From assembly GCF_017676345.1 (NCBI RefSeq), contig NZ_JAFFZM010000002.1, forward strand, positions 248,001-312,000: a DNA stretch of 64,000 nucleotides, written 5' to 3'. Positions 17,584 to 26,613 of this stretch are shown here, one piece after another (the first letter of the stretch is position 1; every line of letters begins with the position of its first letter). The DNA is from Streptomyces smyrnaeus. GTDB taxonomy: Bacteria; Actinomycetota; Actinomycetes; Streptomycetales; Streptomycetaceae. Under the pieces are notes generated by a model. The model was given only the letters and a program-made list of their open reading frames with translations. It was not told the DNA's origin and searched no databases. Both the position numbers and the translations under genes were made by a program.

Positions 17584-18771
17584 TCACCGGATCCGCGTCT
17601 CGGCGCGGGTGGAGCGGGGCTCTCCCAGCGCCAGCCGCACCGCCTCGATCGCGCCGGCGAACGAGACCTCGCTCAGCACGCCCGGCGCCGCCACCTGGTC
17701 GCCGACCAGATAGCGGCCCTCCCCCTGGTCCACGGCGGGACGGTCGCGCCAGCTGGTGCCCGGAACGTCCACCGCGCCCGTCCGGCCGTCCGCCGTCGCC
17801 TCCGTACGCCGTACGACCCGCTCCCGCCACCCCGGAAAGCCCAGGTCGAGCAGGTGCTCCCCGCGAGCGAGCCCGGCTTCCCGGGGCTCGTGCGGGGCCA
17901 GCGGGAACTGGGCCTGGACCAGCGACTGCCCGGCCGGTGCCAGCGAGGCGTCGGACGCCGTGAACCGTTCGACCCACCCCGGCGCTTCCAGGTCCGAGAC
18001 GACGAAGGCGTCCCCCGCACGGGCTTCCAGAGCCAGGTCCAGCAGCGCCGTGCGCCCGCTCGGCCAGGTCAGCCCGGGGTCGTCCAGCAGCCCACGGGCC
18101 GCCGCCAGCGAGGTGGCCACCACGACAGGGCCGCGCCGGGCCGCCTCCCCCAGCGCGGAGGCATCCACCCGCGCTCCCAGTTCGAGGCGTACGCCCAGCT
18201 CACGTGCCCGCCCGGCCATCCGCTCCACCAAGCCTGCCCAGCCGCCGCGCGGATAGTGCGCCTCGGGCGGCAACTTCGAGGCCCGCCGCATCCGCTCGTG
18301 GGTGAACGCGGCCGACAGCTCGCCCGGCGCGTGGTGAAAGGTGGCGACCGCCGCGAAGTACGCCGCCGCCCGCGCCGTCTCCTCCCCCACCTGCTCGGCC
18401 GCCCACTCCAGATAGGGCACCCCGACCGGGGCACCGCGCCTGCGCCGCAGCCGCAGCAACCCGGCCGGCGGAGTGCGGCGCAGGGCACCCTGCTGGTGGT
18501 AGCGCACCCGCAGCCCCTCCCTGACCGGTACCCGGGCCATCGGGGGCAACAGCCCGCGCGCCTTGAGCCAGCGCCAGTGCGGGCCGCCGTTGTAGAGCGC
18601 GTGCGGCCCCTCGTTGGTGCGGTACGGCCCCTTGGCCGTGCGCGCCCGCCCGCCGAGCGTGCCGCGCGCCTCGTACAGCGTGACCTGCGCGCCGGCCTCC
18701 GCCGCGGCCAGCGCGGCGGTCAGCCCGCCGAAGCCGCCGCCGACGACGGTGAGGTGAGTGGCGTGCGCCAT
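17584..18771 (-). CDS. FAD-dependent NAD(P)/amine-oxidase-like oxidoreductase
   Basis: A 395-aa flavoprotein. The N-terminal dinucleotide-binding fold reads HLTVVGGGFGGLTAALAAAE followed by the acidic strand end VTLYEARGTLGGRAR, typical of the phytoene desaturase/amine oxidase superfamily. The C-terminal FAD contact region is RYLVGDQVAAPGVLSEVSFA. The substrate is unknown; no carotenoid genes are nearby. The ATG at 18771 has AGGAGG upstream, which overrules longer starts. Divergent from the DNA glycosylase gene. Confidence 0.85.
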   Translation of the reverse strand: MAHATHLTVVGGGFGGLTAALAAAEAGAQVTLYEARGTLGGRARTAKGPYRTNEGPHALYNGGPHWRWLKARGLLPPMARVPVREGLRVRYHQQGALRRTPPAGLLRLRRRRGAPVGVPYLEWAAEQVGEETARAAAYFAAVATFHHAPGELSAAFTHERMRRASKLPPEAHYPRGGWAGLVERMAGRARELGVRLELGARVDASALGEAARRGPVVVATSLAAARGLLDDPGLTWPSGRTALLDLALEARAGDAFVVSDLEAPGWVERFTASDASLAPAGQSLVQAQFPLAPHEPREAGLARGEHLLDLGFPGWRERVVRRTEATADGRTGAVDVPGTSWRDRPAVDQGEGRYLVGDQVAAPGVLSEVSFAGAIEAVRLALGEPRSTRAETRIR

Positions 18772-18969
18772 GGTGCCTCCTTCTGCTCGCTGTCTCGCGC
18801 TCTCTCGTTGTGTCCAGGACGGATGGCGGACCGCGCGATGTGACATCGCCGGTGGCGAGGCGCGACGCCGCCGGTGTCGCTGTCGCTGCCGCCGTCACCG
18901 GTGCGGCCCTCGCCCGCATGCGGCCGCTGCCGACCGCCCCTACGCTCAGGGGGAGGAGGTGCGGCGAAC

Positions 18970-19761
18970 ATGCCCGAACTCCCCGACGTAGAAGGCTTCC
19001 GCCGGGTCCTCGCCGACTGTGCGCAGGGCCGGACCATCCAGCGGGTCGAGGTGCGCGACGCGGGCGTCCTGCACGGCATCGGCGCGCGGCGGCTCAGCCG
19101 TGACCTGGAGGGCCGGAAGTTCACCGAACCGGAACGGCACGGCAAGTGGCTCCTGGCCCACACCGGCGGGCCCACCCTCCTGCTGCACTTCGGCATGACC
19201 GGACGTCTGGTGTGCGCAGCCGCCGACGACGAGCCGCACCGCCACGACCGGGTGCTGTTCACCCTCGGCGGTGGCCGCCAGCTCCGCTACCGTGACCAGC
19301 GCAAACTCAAGGGCCTCTGGCTCGCCGACGACCCCGAGGCCGCCCGGCGCCTCGACGACCAGGGCCCCGACGCGCTGACCGTCTCCCGCGCCGACTTCGA
19401 CGCCGCCCTCACCTCCCGCCGCGGCCGCCTCAAGGCCGCCCTCACCGACCAGTCGCTGCTGGCCGGGCTCGGCAACCTGCTGGCCGACGAGATCCTGTGG
19501 CAGTCCCGGCTGCATCCCTCCCGCGCCACCGGCTCCCTCACCGACGACGAGCGGGCCACCTTGCACCGGACCATGCGCCGCGTACTGCGCACCTCCGTAC
19601 GCGCCGGGTACGTCCCGCCGCGCGACAACTGGCTGACCGGCCACCGGGACGCCCCGGGCGGAGCGCCGTGCCCGCGCTGCGACACCCGGCTGTGCTCGTC
19701 CCGCATCGCCGGCCGCACCACCGTGTGGTGCCCGCGCTGCCAACCCGAGCCGGAATCGTAG
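18970..19761 (+). CDS. Fpg/Nei-family DNA glycosylase
   Basis: Base-excision repair enzyme, 263 aa, removing oxidised bases with beta/delta lyase activity. After the initiator Met it begins PELPDVEGFRR, giving the catalytic Pro1-Glu2, and the conserved Lys is in ERHGKWLL. A helix-two-turn-helix includes LLAGLGNLLADEILWQ. A C-terminal zinc finger has two Cys pairs (CPRCDTRLC and WCPRCQ). The ATG is at the exact start of the conserved sequence. Whether it prefers purines (Fpg) or pyrimidines (Nei) cannot be told. Confidence 0.93.
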   Translation: MPELPDVEGFRRVLADCAQGRTIQRVEVRDAGVLHGIGARRLSRDLEGRKFTEPERHGKWLLAHTGGPTLLLHFGMTGRLVCAAADDEPHRHDRVLFTLGGGRQLRYRDQRKLKGLWLADDPEAARRLDDQGPDALTVSRADFDAALTSRRGRLKAALTDQSLLAGLGNLLADEILWQSRLHPSRATGSLTDDERATLHRTMRRVLRTSVRAGYVPPRDNWLTGHRDAPGGAPCPRCDTRLCSSRIAGRTTVWCPRCQPEPES

Positions 19762-19892
19762 GAGTCCGGTGCGGCGTGCCCGATGGAATCAGCGCCCCGG
19801 AAGCGAACCGACCCCGTGAGTGAGTGGCGGGGAGCCGCCCCCGCCCCCGTCCTCGCCCCATTTCCTGGGTGTCGAAAGGTGTCGGACCCCGA

Positions 19893-21014
19893 ATGGCCGT
19901 AAGAATCGACGCCATGAGAAACGACAGCGATCCCGGGCCGGAAGAGAACGCCGATACGATCTCGGAAACAGAGCATGGTCCATGGGAACTGCGCCAGGTA
20001 CTTCTTGCCCGCACAAATGAACTGCAAGCACTCCTGGAAGACCGGTGCCGTACACACGGCGAGGACCGGAAGGACCTGCTGGAAAAGGCGAAGGGCGAGC
20101 TGAGCAGCGCCCGCAGCGTACTGTCCCATGCGCATCGGAGAAAAAGATCCGCCTCGCACATCGCGGTGGGCCAGATCCACGTCGACACCGCGCACAATCT
20201 CCTGCTGCGTCTTTCCGACCCGAAAGAGATCGTACCGATGCTGCCGGGCGTGGTGGCCTCGGTGCGGGAGGCCCTGGACGCCGAGGACCCTCGCCGCATC
20301 GCGGTGGAGAGAATCTCCAGAGCACCCGAGGCCATCACCGCGTCCGCCCGCGAGTCGCTGCTGGACGCCGTCAGCGTGGCGCGGCAGGTACGCATTCAAA
20401 AGGCCCTCCGCGTACGCAGTTTCGTCACCATCGTGCGCTGGGTGGCGGGATGCCTCGCGATCGGAGCGGCGGCCGTCGCCCTCCTGGGGTGGTTCTTCAG
20501 CGACACCGTACCGCTGTGCTTCTCGCCCGACCGGGTTTCCGGCGCAGACGCGTACCACGTCGTCTGCCCGGTGCGATCGGACCCGGACGCGGCGTCGAAA
20601 GACCTCGATGTAAGCCTCGCGGCAACAACCGCTCCGGCGGACTATGTGGTCGTCGAATTCGTCGGCCTGGTGGCTGCCGGAATCGCTGCGGCCGCCACCA
20701 TCAGGCGTATCGGCGGAACTGCCGAACCGTACAACGTGCCTTTCGCCCTCGCCCTGCTCAAGCTCCCCATGGGCGCACTGACCGCGGTACTCGGCCTGCT
20801 GCTGATGCGCGGAGGATTCGTGCCCGGACTGACCGCACTCGACTCCTCGGCGCAGATCATCTCCTGGGCCATCATCTTCGGCTACTCCCAGCAGATCTTC
20901 ACCAGACTCGTCGACACCCAGGCCAAGAATGTGCTGGCCTCCGCCGGCGGCTCCGGCGCCGCGGGCGGCAGCACCTCGACCCGCCCCCCGAAACCCCTCA
21001 CCCGCCCCGCGTGA
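19893..21014 (+). CDS. Multipass membrane protein of unknown function
   Basis: A 373-aa protein. The N-terminal about 180 residues are soluble, charged and helical (DRKDLLEKAKGELSSARSVL). Four hydrophobic segments follow: SFVTIVRWVAGCLAIGAAAV, VVVEFVGLVAAGIAAAAT, ALALLKLPMGALTAVLGLLL and IISWAIIFGYSQQIF. The tail is Gly/Ser/Pro-rich. The region between segments one and two has two Cys. ATG codons at 19893 and 19914 are both usable. I do not recognise the family. Confidence 0.75.
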   Translation: MAVRIDAMRNDSDPGPEENADTISETEHGPWELRQVLLARTNELQALLEDRCRTHGEDRKDLLEKAKGELSSARSVLSHAHRRKRSASHIAVGQIHVDTAHNLLLRLSDPKEIVPMLPGVVASVREALDAEDPRRIAVERISRAPEAITASARESLLDAVSVARQVRIQKALRVRSFVTIVRWVAGCLAIGAAAVALLGWFFSDTVPLCFSPDRVSGADAYHVVCPVRSDPDAASKDLDVSLAATTAPADYVVVEFVGLVAAGIAAAATIRRIGGTAEPYNVPFALALLKLPMGALTAVLGLLLMRGGFVPGLTALDSSAQIISWAIIFGYSQQIFTRLVDTQAKNVLASAGGSGAAGGSTSTRPPKPLTRPA

Positions 21015-21118
21015 CACCGTTCGGACGAGCGCCGCCGGGGGGCACCGGCGCGACGCCAACGGGAGCACCGTCCCCGACCGGGTACGGGCCAGGCCCGGCC
21101 CGAGAGCGCACATGGGCG

Positions 21119-22000
21119 TCAGGCCGTATCCCGCACGCAGGAGCGCGGGGCGACCGGGTCACCGAGCAGCCGCTTCATGGACTCGGCAGCCCGTACCGCC
21201 GCGTCACCGCAGCAGTTGTTGAACAGCACATGCAACTGCTCCACCCGCTCGGCGAGAGCGTGCAACCGGGGCAGCCACTCCGCGAGTTCGCCGTCGCCGT
21301 ACACGTACCGGAACCGGTCCTCCTTGCTCCCGGTCCCCCAGGCGGTGCTGCGGCCGTGGAACCGTACGACGGACAGCCGGGGCGCGGTGACGTAGGTGAC
21401 GGGCGGAACCGAGGACGGCAGCGTCCGCACCATGTCGACGGCGACGGCGGTCATGTCGTACCGCGCCAGCAACTCCGCCGTGGCTTCGGCCTGCCCCTCC
21501 TGCCACCACGCGGGGTGCCGGAACTCCACGGCCACGGGCCACCCCGCCGTCCGCCGCGCGGTCTCCGCCAGGAACGCCTCGGCCCGTGCCCCGGGCCGGA
21601 ACCACGGCGGGAACTGGAACAGCACACTTCCCAACCGCCCGGCCTCCCGCAACGGCGCGATCCCGGCGGTGAACCGCGCCCATACCTCGTCCAGCACCCC
21701 CGCGTCCCGAGCATCGGCCGGCAGCCCGTCCGGCATCACCGCACGTCGGGTGGGGTGCCCGGTGAGCAGCGAGAACGCCTTCACATCGAACACGAACCCG
21801 TCCGGCGTCCGCTCCGCCCACAGCCGGCTGTTCCGCTCCCCGGGCAACGCGTAGTACGAGGCGTCGACCTCCACGACCGGAAACCGCTCGGCATAGTGCC
21901 GCAACCGCCCCTCGGCATCCCGCCGCCCGACCGGATACCAACCGCTGCGGACCAGCGCCGGGTCGGTCCACGCGCACGTGCCCACGAGGATGTCGCCCAT
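21119..22000 (-). CDS. DUF72 TIM-barrel protein
   Basis: A 293-aa protein of the DUF72 (YecE-like) family. Visible features are the N-terminal VGTCAWTD, then VEVDASYYALPG, FVFDVKAFSLLTGH, SVLFQFPPWF, VAVEFRHPAWW and a C-terminal VLFNNCCGD. The fold is a TIM barrel with conserved acidic and aromatic residues around a pocket; the biochemical role is unknown. Stand-alone gene with no partner in an operon. Confidence 0.9.
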   Translation of the reverse strand: MGDILVGTCAWTDPALVRSGWYPVGRRDAEGRLRHYAERFPVVEVDASYYALPGERNSRLWAERTPDGFVFDVKAFSLLTGHPTRRAVMPDGLPADARDAGVLDEVWARFTAGIAPLREAGRLGSVLFQFPPWFRPGARAEAFLAETARRTAGWPVAVEFRHPAWWQEGQAEATAELLARYDMTAVAVDMVRTLPSSVPPVTYVTAPRLSVVRFHGRSTAWGTGSKEDRFRYVYGDGELAEWLPRLHALAERVEQLHVLFNNCCGDAAVRAAESMKRLLGDPVAPRSCVRDTA

Positions 22001-22143
22001 GAAGCCCGGTTACCCGCCCCGCCCGCGACCAGACCGACGGACCGTCACCGGCGCGGGCCCCGCCGGGGCAGCGACCAAGAGGTGTCCACCAAGAGGCGCC
22101 CACCAAGAGGCCTAGCTGCCGCAGCTGTACGGCGGCGGCCAGG

Positions 22144-22947
22144 TCAGCCGAGCTTGGCCTCCTGCGCGTCGATCACGGCGGTCGGCTGCTTGTAGGCCTC
22201 ACCCCGGGTGACGGCGGCGATGTTGAAGGACGAGAACCCGGCGAGCGTGGTGCCCTTCCGGAAGACGACGACCTTGGTGTCGGCGGACGTTCCGTCCTGC
22301 TTCGTCCCGACCGTCCAGGCGACGGCCTCGTCCCCGACGGAGAGCTTCTCCTCGGTGACCTTGGTGACCTGCTGCTTGTCCCCGTCGAGCGTCATGGCGA
22401 AGCCCCCGGCGCACTTCTTGCCCGCCTCGCGCAGCGTCGCGAGGGTCTGCTGTGCGCCGTCGGCGTCGTAGGACCACAGGGAGGTCTGCGTCTTGGTGAT
22501 GTCGAGCGAGTCGATCGTCGCCTGCTTGGCCTCCTCCTCCGTCATCTCCCCGAGCTCTTCCGTGGAAGGCATGTCCTTCTTGGCCGCATCGCCCTTGTGG
22601 ACGACCAGCCGCTGGGCGCTCGCCGTCGGCTTGGCCGCAGGCAGCGCCGACAGCACCTGGGCGACGGGCTTGCACTCGGCCTTTTGGACGGAGACGGCGT
22701 CGGGCGCGAACACGTCGTCCTTCCCCGGCTTGGTGATCTCATGGCCCTTGACGTCACCCTTGGTGACCACGAGCTTCTCCAACTCGGCGGCGGTGAGTGC
22801 CTTCGCCGCCGGCTTCTCGGACTTGCCGCCGCCCGTCGCCTTCTTGTCCTCACCGCCCTCCTCGCCGCCACCGCAGGCGGTGACCAAAAGAGCGAAAGAG
22901 ACCGCGGAAGCGGTCAGAACGGTACGACGTATGGCAGCGACTCGCAC
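22144..22947 (-). CDS. Secreted lipoprotein of unknown function
   Basis: A 267-aa lipoprotein. The signal peptide RRTVLTASAVSFALLVTAC ends in a clear lipobox (VTAC) and a GGGEEGG linker, so the protein is anchored outside the membrane. The body is charged and Lys/Thr-rich with likely beta structure (LEKLVVTKGDVKGHEITKPG, VAWTVGTKQDGTSADTKVVV). The GTG at 22947 has AGGGAG eight bases upstream, which rules out the longer frame. Possible operator repeats lie in the upstream gap. Confidence 0.85.
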   Translation of the reverse strand: MRVAAIRRTVLTASAVSFALLVTACGGGEEGGEDKKATGGGKSEKPAAKALTAAELEKLVVTKGDVKGHEITKPGKDDVFAPDAVSVQKAECKPVAQVLSALPAAKPTASAQRLVVHKGDAAKKDMPSTEELGEMTEEEAKQATIDSLDITKTQTSLWSYDADGAQQTLATLREAGKKCAGGFAMTLDGDKQQVTKVTEEKLSVGDEAVAWTVGTKQDGTSADTKVVVFRKGTTLAGFSSFNIAAVTRGEAYKQPTAVIDAQEAKLG

Positions 22948-23311
22948 TGTGCATCTCCCTGTACTCAACGCCCTGCGCCCGGGTGCGGCACAGAGTTCAC
23001 GCAAGCAAGACCACCGTGACCGGCCCAGGGTTGTACCTGGAGGTCACCAGGGTTGTACGCAGGAACCATCTGCATACGGCTTCTGCCACAGACCACCACG
23101 AACCGGATTCCAACCTGTGCTTCCGCGAACCCGGCCAGGCGGTGAGCAGTCGCTGACAGCCAAGCGACGCTCACGCTCCGCACGCTCCGCGCCGATGACG
23201 ATCAGCCTCGGCCGCCACCGACCCGGGCTCTCCCGCCCCAGGGTTCTCGTCCCGCTCACTGGGCATCTTCACTCCCGGGCTGAGGCCTGTACTCGATGAG
23301 AGCGGAGCGTG
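22948..23311. promoter_or_regulatory. Divergent regulatory gap with a direct repeat spaced 22 bp
   Basis: This gap separates the lipoprotein gene from the membrane protein gene at 23312. The 12-mer CCAGGGTTGTAC occurs at 23023-23034 and again at 23045-23056, 22 bp apart, or two helical turns. The first copy also forms an inverted repeat CCAGG-N6-CCTGG. It looks like a tandem operator, probably for the lipoprotein gene. I see no coding sequence in the gap. Confidence 0.45.
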
Positions 23312-24148
23312 GTGTTTCCGGTGTGGCGGCTGGGTGCGGTGGCAGCACTGTTGTGCTGCATCACTGTTGTCTTCCTGTTCAACTGGGAGCAACAGATCGC
23401 TGATCACTTCTCCGAGTGGCTCTGGAGGGAAATCGACAGCAGGATCCCGGGCGAACGTGAGATGTCGGACGATTTCGCTGCTGCCACTTCGGCGCTTCTT
23501 GCCGCGATCCTCGTAGTCGCGGTTGTGGAGATCCGCACTCTGTACGCACGGAGCGCCGAGGCCGAAGCCCAGGTGCGACAGACGCTGATCGAAGACTCAC
23601 GCAGGAGGATCTCTCTCGGCAGGGAGCACATTGAACGCTTACGCCGAGCAGGCCCTCCCACGAGTGACGAAGCTGTGCACGCACAGTGGCAGGCGGCGCT
23701 TGACGTGGACCTGGACTCGCTTCTGACGCGAGGCCTCTTTTCCCAGTGGCTCAGGAGCCTTCGGCACTGGCGCCTCAAGCTCTGTTCTGCTTTCTGGTTC
23801 GTGTTCGCCTTCCTGATCGCCGGCTGCGAGGTGGCAATTGTCGACTGGCTTTCGCTGCCTGGAGATCCGCAGTACGAGAAGCTGGCGAAGCTGATCGAAG
23901 CCTGCTGCTACGTCGCTGTTCTCGGTATCGTCGTCACCTCCGTCGTCGCGTTCGCGCACTACCGCGACGTGCGGAGGTTCGTGAACTACTTCGATCGACG
24001 CAAGAACGAATTGTCCGCCGTGGAACAAGAGTTGCGTACCGTTCGGGAGGAGAGAGAGCAACTCCTCACCGAGCACTGGCAGATCTACGCGGCAAGAGGA
24101 ACCGGGGACGGCGCCAGGGAAGGCGCCCGGGACGGCGAATCCCCCTGA
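23312..24148 (+). CDS. Membrane protein with coiled-coil segments
   Basis: A 278-aa protein with four hydrophobic segments: residues near the N-terminus, AATSALLAAILVVAVV, FWFVFAFLIAGCEVAIV and AVLGIVVTSVVAFAHY. Between segments two and three, and again at the C-terminus, are long charged helices (EAEAQVRQTLIEDSRRRISL; SAVEQELRTVREEREQLLTE). GTG codons at 23309 and 23312 compete; GGAG spacing favours 23312. Codon use is less GC-biased than in neighbours. Family not recognised. Confidence 0.72.
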   Translation: MFPVWRLGAVAALLCCITVVFLFNWEQQIADHFSEWLWREIDSRIPGEREMSDDFAAATSALLAAILVVAVVEIRTLYARSAEAEAQVRQTLIEDSRRRISLGREHIERLRRAGPPTSDEAVHAQWQAALDVDLDSLLTRGLFSQWLRSLRHWRLKLCSAFWFVFAFLIAGCEVAIVDWLSLPGDPQYEKLAKLIEACCYVAVLGIVVTSVVAFAHYRDVRRFVNYFDRRKNELSAVEQELRTVREEREQLLTEHWQIYAARGTGDGAREGARDGESP

Positions 24149-24259
24149 GGAGAACCCGCAGGCCCCGAACAGCCGCAGGCCCCGCAGATCCCGCAGCAGG
24201 CGCGCCGTCGGGCCGACCGCCCATGTCACTTGCCGCCCGGCCCGGTGCGGCTACCTGCC

Positions 24260-24892
24260 CTACCTGGTTCGGTACGCCCGGAGAAAGGTCCGCACGCCCT
24301 CGACGACGAGTGGCCGGACGCGGGCGTCCTCCGCGGCGTTCGCGGAACCGAGCTTGTCCAGCGCGACGCCGAAGGTCAGCGCGATGAACTGGTCGGCCGC
24401 GAGCCGGGGGTCGGGGACGTCGAGCAGCCCGGCTGCGGCGAAGGCGGCGAACTGCTCGGCAAGCGCCTCGTCGGGGGTGTCGGCCATGGAGTTGTAGCCG
24501 CGGTGCGGCAGGTGGCGGGATTCCGCCCGGACCAGTCGTTGCAGCGTCGCGTACTCCGCCGAGCCGAGCATGTCGGTCGCGATCCGCATCGAGAACGTGA
24601 CCAGGGCGTCCTCAAGTTCGGCGTCCTCGGTGATGCCGGTGAGGGTGTCGTCGAGGGTGCGCCGGATCGTGGTGATCATCGACTGGCCGACGGCGTCGAC
24701 GACTGCTTGCAGCAGCGTCTGCTTGTCGCCGAAGTAGTCGTAGACCGTCCGCTTGGACACCTCGGCACGGGCGGCGACCGCGTCGACGCTGGACCGGTCG
24801 AAGCCGTCGGCGAGGAACAGTTCCCGGGCCGCCGAGAGGATGGCGGCCCGCTTCCGCGCGGAGCCCTCGCGCAGTGTCTTCGTGGTCGGCAT
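24260..24892 (-). CDS. TetR-family repressor
   Basis: A 210-aa regulator. The N-terminal helix-turn-helix spans about residues 15-60 (RAAILSAARELFLADGFDRS, then VSKRTVYDYFGDK). The C-terminal helical domain would bind an inducer. It is divergent from an MFS exporter and flavin monooxygenase, and a palindrome lies just upstream, so it most likely represses both itself and that operon. I use the ATG at 24892; a GTG two codons upstream is possible. Confidence 0.9.
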   Translation of the reverse strand: MPTTKTLREGSARKRAAILSAARELFLADGFDRSSVDAVAARAEVSKRTVYDYFGDKQTLLQAVVDAVGQSMITTIRRTLDDTLTGITEDAELEDALVTFSMRIATDMLGSAEYATLQRLVRAESRHLPHRGYNSMADTPDEALAEQFAAFAAAGLLDVPDPRLAADQFIALTFGVALDKLGSANAAEDARVRPLVVEGVRTFLRAYRTR

Positions 24893-25215
24893 GGGCACAT
24901 CGTAGCCGTTCTACACTGCACGGTGTAGTGTAGTATCGCCACGGCGGGGCGTACTCGTACACCCGCTGCGCCCGGCGGAGCCGTGCATGCGCCACTCGGG
25001 TGCTGCCTCCCCGGGCTCAGCACGCCGGGCGGCCGTGGACCCGTCCGCACAGCACCCCGCACACCACGCCCCACGTGAGTGGCCGCCGGGCCCACTGCGT
25101 CGCCGTGCCTGCGGTACCTGCCGTGTCCGCCGTGTCCGCGCGGGGGGCCGACAAGGCGGCAGCGCTGCGCATACGGCCGACCTCCGCTCGCCCGGCACCG
25201 ACGGAAAGGACGTCC
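24893..25215. promoter_or_regulatory. TetR operator and divergent promoter region
   Basis: The 323-bp spacer between the repressor and exporter genes. An inverted repeat CTACAC-N6-GTGTAG lies at 24911-24928, about 20 bp before the repressor start and within an AT-richer patch (TGTAGTGTAGTAT). This matches the size and position of a TetR-type operator overlapping its promoter. The remaining 280 bp before the exporter hold no convincing gene. Confidence 0.65.
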
Positions 25216-26613
25216 ATGACCACGACCCTGGCTCCCCCGGTCCACATGAGGAGAGCTGCTGTCTGGGCTCTCGGCATGCTGGCGATCTCCACTGGAGCCC
25301 TGGAGTCGGTGGTGGCGCCGACCCTTCCGCTCCTGCAACGCGAACTGGACATAAGTCCGTCCGCAGGGGCGCTCCTCAACATCGTGCTCGCCATCACCGG
25401 CGCGCTCGTCACACCGCTCGCCGGCAAGCTGGGCGACCGCTACGGCGGAAAACGAGTCCTGATCAGGCTGATGGCGGTGGTCTCGGCCGGTGGCCTGGTG
25501 TCGGCGCTGGCGCCCAACCTGCCCGTGCTGCTGCTCGGCCAGGTATTACAGGGCGCGATGATCGGCGCCCTGCCCCTGTCGTTCATCGTGGTGCGCAAAC
25601 ACCTTCCCGCGGGAGAGTCGAAGGTGGCCATCGGGCTGGTCAGCGGGATGTTCGTGGGGGGCTCGATGGTGGGACTGCTGTCGGCCGGGCCCGTGGCGGA
25701 AGCGCTCTCCCGACACTGGATGTTCGCACTGCCGACGTTCGCGATCATCGGGTTCACCCTGCTGGTGAACAGGCTGATGCCGGCCGACCCGCCGGTCCGG
25801 TCGGACGACGCCCGGATCGACTGGCCGGGCATGCTCCTGCTGAGCGGGGTACTGGTCACGCTCATGCTCGTGTTCGCGATGGCGCCCGAGGCCGGCTCGC
25901 ACCCGCTCGTGCTCGGCGCCCTCATCGTGGTGCTGGCCGCCTTCGTGACCGGATGGGTAGCCGTCGAGCGTCGTGCGACCGCGCCGATGATCGATCTGCG
26001 CATGTTGGCACGGCCCGTGATCTGGAAGTCGTGCGTGCTGACGTTCGTGATATGCCTCGGCACCGCGATGGGGGTCTTTCTCGTACCGCAGCTGCTCGAC
26101 GTGTCCGGCGAGGGCTACGGTTTCGGGGCCGGCGCCACCGAGATCGGCTTCATCCTCCTGCCCGGCGCAGTGGTCGCGACGCTGGCCGGGCCGGCCGGTG
26201 GGCTCGGGGAGCGGCGCTTCGGCCCGCGTGCCGTGGTCACTGCCGCGGTCGTCATCATGGCCACCGCTCTGCTCGCCCTGTCAGTCGCACACACCGAGGT
26301 CTGGCACATCGTCGTCGGCAAGGCGCTGATCGCGCTTGCCAACGGACTGTGCGTCACCGCCATGGTCACCAGCATCGCCTCTTCCGTCGATGAAGGTGAC
26401 ACCGGCATCGCCACCAGCCTGATCCTGGTGACTCGCGTGTTGGGCTCCGCCGTCGGCGGGATGCTCGGTGGCGTGCTCCTCACCTCAGGAACCCCTTCCG
26501 GATCGGACGTCCCGGCCGAATCGGCCTTCGTCACGGGCTTCCTCATCGCCGGCGTCGTCGCGGCGCTGTCCCTGCTGGTCGCCCGGACCATGAGCAAAGG
26601 AGCCAAGCAATGA
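25216..26613 (+). CDS. MFS drug exporter (DHA2-like)
   Basis: A 465-aa proton-driven exporter with about 14 hydrophobic segments. The first membrane helix is AVWALGMLAISTGALESVVA. Conserved motif A between helices two and three reads GKLGDRYGGKR, and a later motif-C-like segment is VAIGLVSGMFVGGSMVGLLS. The ATG is preceded by GGAAAGGA. Its TGA overlaps the ATG of the monooxygenase gene. With the divergent TetR gene this is a typical self-resistance or xenobiotic-response unit; the substrate is unknown. Confidence 0.92.
   Translation: MTTTLAPPVHMRRAAVWALGMLAISTGALESVVAPTLPLLQRELDISPSAGALLNIVLAITGALVTPLAGKLGDRYGGKRVLIRLMAVVSAGGLVSALAPNLPVLLLGQVLQGAMIGALPLSFIVVRKHLPAGESKVAIGLVSGMFVGGSMVGLLSAGPVAEALSRHWMFALPTFAIIGFTLLVNRLMPADPPVRSDDARIDWPGMLLLSGVLVTLMLVFAMAPEAGSHPLVLGALIVVLAAFVTGWVAVERRATAPMIDLRMLARPVIWKSCVLTFVICLGTAMGVFLVPQLLDVSGEGYGFGAGATEIGFILLPGAVVATLAGPAGGLGERRFGPRAVVTAAVVIMATALLALSVAHTEVWHIVVGKALIALANGLCVTAMVTSIASSVDEGDTGIATSLILVTRVLGSAVGGMLGGVLLTSGTPSGSDVPAESAFVTGFLIAGVVAALSLLVARTMSKGAKQ

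Noticed and set aside
23297..23311. ATG at 23296 as the start of the membrane protein
   Set aside because: It is out of frame with the protein, and an in-frame TGA at 23297 limits the start to the GTG codons at 23309 or 23312.
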